The notes below the pieces were generated by a model that had not been told where the DNA came from, ran no database searches, and was given only the letters and a program-made list of their open reading frames with translations. A stretch of DNA of 64,000 bases, taken from assembly GCF_005405125.1 (NCBI RefSeq), contig NZ_BJDL01000003.1:1-64000 (forward strand), in the 5' to 3' direction. A program made the translations under genes and the position numbers. Source of the stretch: Lactiplantibacillus songbeiensis (lineage in GTDB: Bacteria > Bacillota > Bacilli > Lactobacillales > Lactobacillaceae). Within the stretch, counting starts at the first letter, position 1; each line of letters begins with the position of its first letter. Positions 59,981 to 64,000 of this stretch are shown here, piece after piece.

Positions 59981-60253
59981 ATGACAAATAAACAACAAAA
60001 TCAAACGATTATGGTCGCTGGTGGTTACGATCCGGCTGTTGTGACTTTAAAACAAGGGGTTCCTGCTCAGTTAACGTTTACCCGCACTAGTTCGCAAGGT
60101 TGTTTGGATGTGGTACAGTCGACGGATTTGAAATTCAACCGTGACTTACCATTGAATCAGCCCCAGACGATGACAATCCCCACCGACGTTGCCGGTGAAT
60201 TCACCTATAGTTGCGGGATGGATATGTTTCAAGGAAAAGTGGTGATTAAGTGA
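59981..60253 (+). CDS. Soluble cupredoxin-domain protein
   Basis: 90 residues and no signal or membrane segment, so cytoplasmic. It is a near copy of the domain of the upstream protein: VAGGYDPAVVTLKQGVPAQL, Cys in QGCLDVVQS, and SCGMDMFQGKVVIK. It may be the cytoplasmic metal donor in place of the N-terminal domain missing from the ATPase. ATG with ACGGAGG 10 bases upstream. Its stop shares one base with the ATPase start (TGATG). Confidence 0.87.
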   Translation: MTNKQQNQTIMVAGGYDPAVVTLKQGVPAQLTFTRTSSQGCLDVVQSTDLKFNRDLPLNQPQTMTIPTDVAGEFTYSCGMDMFQGKVVIK

Positions 60254-62178
60254 TGACGATTACGAAACGGTTTTGGATCTCGCTGATCTTCTCGTTGCCG
60301 ATGTTGGCGAATATGATCCTCATGCCATTTGGCTGGATGTTGCCCGGTGGTGACTGGACACAGCTAGCGTTAACGACCGTTATCATGTTAGTCGCTACGG
60401 GACCGTTTGTGCAGAGTGCGTGGGCGTCATTTAAGAAGCACCATGCGAATATGGATACATTAGTGGCGATTGGGACGGCAACTGCGTATCTTTATAGTAT
60501 TTACGCAATGGCAACGCAGCAGCCGGTTTTCTTTGAAAGTGCCGCTTTTGTGACGACGTTCGTCCTATTAGGCCAAGTCTTCGAAGAACGGATGCGCAAT
60601 AACGCGTCTAACGCGGTTGAAAAGTTAGTTAATTTGCAAGCGAAAGACGCCGAAGTGTTACGGGGTGACGAGTTTGTTAAGATTCCCTTAGCCGAAGTCG
60701 AGCTAAACGATGTCGTTCGGGTTAAACCCGGGCAAAAAGTTCCGGTTGATGGGGTAATTGTAAAAGGCAGTTCGACCTTAGACGAGTCGATGGTGACTGG
60801 TGAAAGTATGCCCGTCGAAAAAAGTGTTGATGACGCCGTGATTGGGTCGACGATGAACAGTACCGGGACTTTCCTGTTTAAAGCCAACAAGGTTGGTGAC
60901 CAGACGATGCTGTCCCAAATCGTGGATCTCGTAAAGAAGGCGCAAAATAGTCATGCGCCAATTCAAAAGTTGACTGATAAAGTTTCAGATGTTTTCGTGC
61001 CCGTTGTGTTGATTTTAGCGATTTTAACGTTCTTAACTTGGTATGTCTTTCTCGATGCCAGTATCGCCCGCGCCTTGATCTTCGCAGTTTCAGTCGTTGT
61101 GATTGCTTGTCCATGTGCGCTCGGTTTGGCTACCCCAACCGCGCTAATGGTCGGCACTGGCCGGGGCGCTAAGATGGGGATCTTGATTAAAAACGGTGAA
61201 GTCTTAGAAGCCGTGAACGATGTGAAGACAGTGGTCTTTGATAAGACTGGGACGATTACGGTTGGCAAGCCCCAAGTCACGGATATCGTGGGTGATCAGC
61301 AACAAGTCTTACAGATTGCCGCTAGCTTAGAAGAGTCGTCTGAACACCCGTTAGCCACCGCGATTTTGGCCCGGGCCAAAGCGGCAGCGATTACGGCTTT
61401 GCCGGTCGATGACTTTAAAGCAATCGAAGGTAAAGGCGTCTCCGCCACGATTGATGGTCAGACTGGCTTTGTTGGTAACACGAAGTTATTAACGACGGCC
61501 AAGCTCAGCGATGACCTCGAACAACAGGCAGTTAAGCTGCAAAATGAAGCTAAAACGGTGGTCGTTGTCGGCGTCGCCGATGAGATTATCGGTTTGATTG
61601 CGATTCAAGATATGCCGAAGTCCACGTCCAAGGCAGCGATTGCGGCCTTGAAGTCACGAGGCTTAAAGACAGTGATGTTGACCGGTGATAACCAACGCGT
61701 TGCCCAAGCGGTAGCGGATCAAGTCGGCATTGACGATGTGATTGCGGATGTCTTGCCAGGTGATAAAGCCGAACAGGTGCAAGCTCTGCAAGCAACTGGC
61801 AAAGTAGCCTTTGTTGGTGATGGAATTAACGATGCGCCAGCTTTGACAACCGCTGATGTTGGCATCGCGATGGGTTCTGGGACAGATATCGCCATCGATG
61901 CTGGTGGGATTGTGCTCGTTAAGAATGACTTGCGGGATGTTGATCGGGCCCTAGCGTTGAGTAAGAAGACCTTCAACCGTATCAAGTTGAACTTGTTCTG
62001 GGCCTTTATCTACAATATCTTAGGTATTCCAGTTGCCGCCGGAATTTTCTTCGCCATTGGCTTGACGCTTAGTCCTGAATTGGCTGGTTTGGCCATGGCT
62101 TTTAGCTCATTGTCTGTCGTCACAAGTTCAGTCTTGTTGAATAAAGCGAAGATTACGTCGAAAGTTCAGGCAGCATAA
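60253..62178 (+). CDS. Copper-exporting P1B-type ATPase, no N-terminal metal domain
   Basis: 641 residues. Transport motifs of P1B-1 (Cu+) pumps: CPC in VIACPCALGLATPTAL (about 285), YN in FIYNILGIP, and MAFSSLSVV near the end. Catalytic parts: actuator VTGESMPVEK, phosphorylation DKTGTIT (about 329), SSEHPLA of the nucleotide domain, and MLTGDN with FVGDGINDAPAL. The protein begins directly with membrane helices, with no CxxC or His-rich domain. It should export Cu(I) (or Ag) at the cost of ATP. Translationally coupled to the cupredoxin gene upstream. Confidence 0.93.
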   Translation: MTITKRFWISLIFSLPMLANMILMPFGWMLPGGDWTQLALTTVIMLVATGPFVQSAWASFKKHHANMDTLVAIGTATAYLYSIYAMATQQPVFFESAAFVTTFVLLGQVFEERMRNNASNAVEKLVNLQAKDAEVLRGDEFVKIPLAEVELNDVVRVKPGQKVPVDGVIVKGSSTLDESMVTGESMPVEKSVDDAVIGSTMNSTGTFLFKANKVGDQTMLSQIVDLVKKAQNSHAPIQKLTDKVSDVFVPVVLILAILTFLTWYVFLDASIARALIFAVSVVVIACPCALGLATPTALMVGTGRGAKMGILIKNGEVLEAVNDVKTVVFDKTGTITVGKPQVTDIVGDQQQVLQIAASLEESSEHPLATAILARAKAAAITALPVDDFKAIEGKGVSATIDGQTGFVGNTKLLTTAKLSDDLEQQAVKLQNEAKTVVVVGVADEIIGLIAIQDMPKSTSKAAIAALKSRGLKTVMLTGDNQRVAQAVADQVGIDDVIADVLPGDKAEQVQALQATGKVAFVGDGINDAPALTTADVGIAMGSGTDIAIDAGGIVLVKNDLRDVDRALALSKKTFNRIKLNLFWAFIYNILGIPVAAGIFFAIGLTLSPELAGLAMAFSSLSVVTSSVLLNKAKITSKVQAA

Positions 62179-62198
62179 CCAATCTAGTTAGATAGACA

Positions 62199-62238
62199 AA
62201 AATGGCACTCAAACCGATAACAGGTTGAGTGCCATTTC
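62199..62238. terminator. Bidirectional terminator after the copper operon
   Basis: AAATGGCACTCAA / TTGAGTGCCATTT 13-bp stem plus CC/GG, flanked by A-run and T-run, between convergent genes. Confidence 0.88.
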
Positions 62239-62266
62239 AATTAGTTAGGTATTGAGGGATCGAGGT

Positions 62267-62794
62267 TTAAAGGGCCCAAGCAGCCATACCTTGGGCGTGA
62301 TACAAGGCGACAGCCGCGTCAACTTGGGCTTCAACGGAACCGCTGTGGATATGCATGTTCTGGAATAAGCCGTAAGCGCCGCTAGAACTGTTGCGGACGT
62401 ATGGTTGCCAGTTGGATTCACGCGTGATAATCATATTCCAAGTGGCCGCGGAAACACCCGTCCGGCTAGCCATTTGACTTAACACATAGTCGCGTAAGTT
62501 GCTACCGGTGTAAGTCGTGGCACTAGTTTCGGTTGTTTTGGCAGGTGTCGTGGCCGTTGCTTGACTAGTCCCAGGAATCGTTAATTCTTGGCCAGGTAAG
62601 ATTAAGTGGTTTTGAATGTGGTTAGTGGCTTCTAACTTAGCGACCGTGGTTTGATGATCTTTGGCAATCGCCCAAGCTGAATCGCCAGCTTTTACGGTGT
62701 AAGTGGTGGCCGCATTAGCGGAAACGGCGCCGGCCATGATGAAGCCAGCGACAACAGCAGTGGTAGATAAGATGGTACGAATTAGTTTTTTCAA
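62267..62794 (-). CDS. Secreted LysM transglycosylase
   Basis: 175 residues. Signal peptide ends at ANAAT (about 29), followed by one LysM domain (TYTVKAGDSAWAIAKDHQTT ... LPGQELTIP, about 31-75) for peptidoglycan binding, a Thr/Ala linker, and a C-terminal transglycosylase-like domain with TRESNWQPY (catalytic Glu) and SSGAYGLFQNMHI. The last 80 residues match the protein at 56388-56876. TTG start with GGAGAA 7 bases upstream. It is likely a resuscitation- or growth-type wall hydrolase (inference). Confidence 0.9.
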   Translation of the reverse strand: MKKLIRTILSTTAVVAGFIMAGAVSANAATTYTVKAGDSAWAIAKDHQTTVAKLEATNHIQNHLILPGQELTIPGTSQATATTPAKTTETSATTYTGSNLRDYVLSQMASRTGVSAATWNMIITRESNWQPYVRNSSSGAYGLFQNMHIHSGSVEAQVDAAVALYHAQGMAAWAL

Positions 62795-63115
62795 GTTAGT
62801 TCTCCTTCTCGTGTCGATCGATTAGTTGCGGACAAAGACTTGAACAAGCGTGTTGCTCAAGCTGATGACCAGAGTGTACGCCGGGAATGTTACGGGTAAA
62901 TGTCAGTCGCGTTAAGAAACTAAGGCAAAAACGGCTGATTGAAGGCGACTTGTCATACTTGTAATCTTGGCCAGTATGAGTCAGTGGCTGAAAATAGACT
63001 GATATCGGGGACGTGACCGAGTTCGTTAGGGTAACGGTATATTACAGCACCGTTTGACGGTAGTGGGTGATGCCCGCTATAATGCAGCTAAAGCCTAAAA
63101 GTAGGAGGACCCAAC

Positions 63116-63490
63116 ATGAACTTTACGTTCGCAGAATGGTTTAACTTGAAACAACGGGTTAAACACGATCAAGTATTCGAAAAAGAAGTTAACGGCGAAC
63201 GCCAGACGAAAAAAGTCTATGGGTCGTTCAATTGGTGGGCGCTATTGTTCACCTGGTTTTACGCCGTCTTAAGCCCTCGTTGTCAAACCAAATTTTTCGC
63301 AATTAAGTCAGCGGTTCCGTTTCTGGCAATGCTACTTGTCAATATGATCATGCGCCTATTCTTTGTCGAGAACGTTGCGTTGATTGTGAGCTTAATCGGT
63401 GATGTTTGGTATGGGTTGATGTTTGAAACTTGGTTCCGTAATCAATTAATTGCGAATGGGTATCAACTCGTTAAAGATCCTGAAAATTGA
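63116..63490 (+). CDS. Small membrane protein, unknown
   Basis: 124 residues. A charged N-terminal part (FNLKQRVKHDQVFEKEVNGE) precedes two or three hydrophobic segments (FNWWALLFTWFYAVLS, AVPFLAMLLVNMIMRLFF, VALIVSLIGDVWYGLMF), ending in TWFRNQLIANGYQLV. The last motif and the layout resemble DUF2628-type proteins, with low confidence. ATG 6 bases after AGGAGG. Single gene with its own terminator. Confidence 0.72.
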   Translation: MNFTFAEWFNLKQRVKHDQVFEKEVNGERQTKKVYGSFNWWALLFTWFYAVLSPRCQTKFFAIKSAVPFLAMLLVNMIMRLFFVENVALIVSLIGDVWYGLMFETWFRNQLIANGYQLVKDPEN

Positions 63491-63541
63491 AAAATCAGCT
63501 TAACTAGCGTCTTTTGGTGATGTTAGTTAAGTTGATTTTTT
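63490..63541 (+). terminator. Terminator of the small membrane protein gene
   Basis: AAAATCAGCTTAACTA / TAGTTAAGTTGATTTT stem with a large loop and seven T residues, directly after the stop. Confidence 0.85.
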
Positions 63542-63850
63542 TGTTTTTATGAAATTTTTTTGATTTATTTATCAGTTTAAATTAATTTAGCAGTTCAACT
63601 AATATAGGAAGAATTAATTCAGCTTTGGGGAAAATAGCAATATAAGTAAAGTTAATGATAAAAATCGTTGGTTAGTTAAAGAAAAGGTGTCGGGTGGTTT
63701 CAAGCTAACAATGGGTAATAAGTAATAGTTATAGTGTGATTAATGAAATATTGGCGTCCAACTTATCCGGAACCAACCTTTACCAGCTGACAAACACGGA
63801 TGAAAGAATGTAAATGGCGATATATCAACGTTTATAAGTGCAGTAGCTGG

Positions 63851-63879
63851 TTGAATTGTACACGTTGAGGGGGTACACT
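63851..63879 (+). promoter_or_regulatory. Promoter of the last, partial gene
   Basis: TTGAAT and TACACT with 17 bases between; GTACAC occurs twice here (63858-63863 and 63873-63878), possibly a regulator site. The rest of 63542-63850 is AT-rich with no gene seen. Confidence 0.45.
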
Positions 63880-63960
63880 ATCAGTGTAGATGAAGATTTA
63901 AGCGGATAAAAATAAATAATGCATATCGAGTTAAGGACATCAATAAAGGGGACGGCACAG

Positions 63961-64000
63961 ATGAGTACGAAGATGAACACGACAACCGTAATGAACGAAA
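63961..64000 (+). CDS. Start of a gene cut by the window end
   Basis: ATG at 63961 lies behind AAAGGGGA (about 8 bases) and reads MSTKMNTTTVMNE before the window ends. Only 13 codons are visible, so no family can be given. The ribosome site and promoter upstream make it likely to be real. Confidence 0.55.
   Translation, partial: MSTKMNTTTVMNE

Overview
The window looks like chromosomal DNA of a Lactiplantibacillus, most likely the L. plantarum group (plantarum, pentosus or paraplantarum). The reasons are moderate GC, LPQTxE/LPQTN-type sortase signals, two WxL/DUF916 cell-surface (csc-type) clusters, a CBS-less GuaB, TTG/GTG starts behind strong GGAGG-like sites, and many small palindromic intergenic repeats. 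The species call is inference from gene content; no rRNA, tRNA, CRISPR array, prophage or complete insertion sequence was found. Layout. 1-6.3 kb: a polar amino acid (cystine-type) ABC transporter operon, a PLP aminotransferase divergent from a LysR regulator, and a DUF915 hydrolase-fold protein that has lost its catalytic serine. 7-14 kb: a NupC nucleoside transporter, then the chromosome-maintenance block rsmG-noc-parA-parB-DUF951-ychF-DUF1129. 14.8-19.4 kb: guaB, a VanRS-like two-component system and a D,D-carboxypeptidase. 20-29.5 kb: GNAT acetyltransferase, AzlCD, TauE-like exporter, cyclopropane synthase, an anchored Ser-rich protein, a ROK regulator, an AI-2E-family permease and gpmA. 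29.7-39.3 kb: small hypothetical genes, a DHA2 efflux pump, a frameshifted gene remnant, a UvrA-like protein without the full UvrB-binding region, and ppsA behind a consensus cre site. 40-44 kb: csc cluster 1 (WxL, DUF916/DUF3324, LPxTG, large WxL), facing a 1023-residue LPQTN adhesin with five repeats. 47.8-50.4 kb: oxalate decarboxylase coupled to a flavoprotein that has lost its redox cysteines. 52-56.2 kb: csc cluster 2 (four WxL proteins and one DUF916 protein), whose first gene is split by one extra A in an A-tract inside a Lys/Glu-rich repeat. 56.4-64 kb: two paralogous secreted transglycosylases on either side of an F420-reductase-like gene, a broken surface protein and a copper operon (two cupredoxin-fold proteins and a P1B-1 ATPase without a metal-binding domain) behind CopY-type boxes. 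The end of the window cuts the start of one further gene. How the parts relate: much of the second half is cell-envelope biology (WxL complexes, sortase substrates, wall hydrolases, the VanRS/DacA unit). The first half is housekeeping and transport. The most striking non-coding feature is a family of composite palindromic elements. Two copies of about 396 bp have matching inverted ends like a MITE, and about ten shortened or single-module copies lie only between genes. Other points worth a second look are the slippable WxL gene, the lost catalytic residues in the flavoprotein and the DUF915 protein, the everted parS-like half-sites in front of rsmG-noc-parAB, and the duplicated gene remnant beside the efflux pump.
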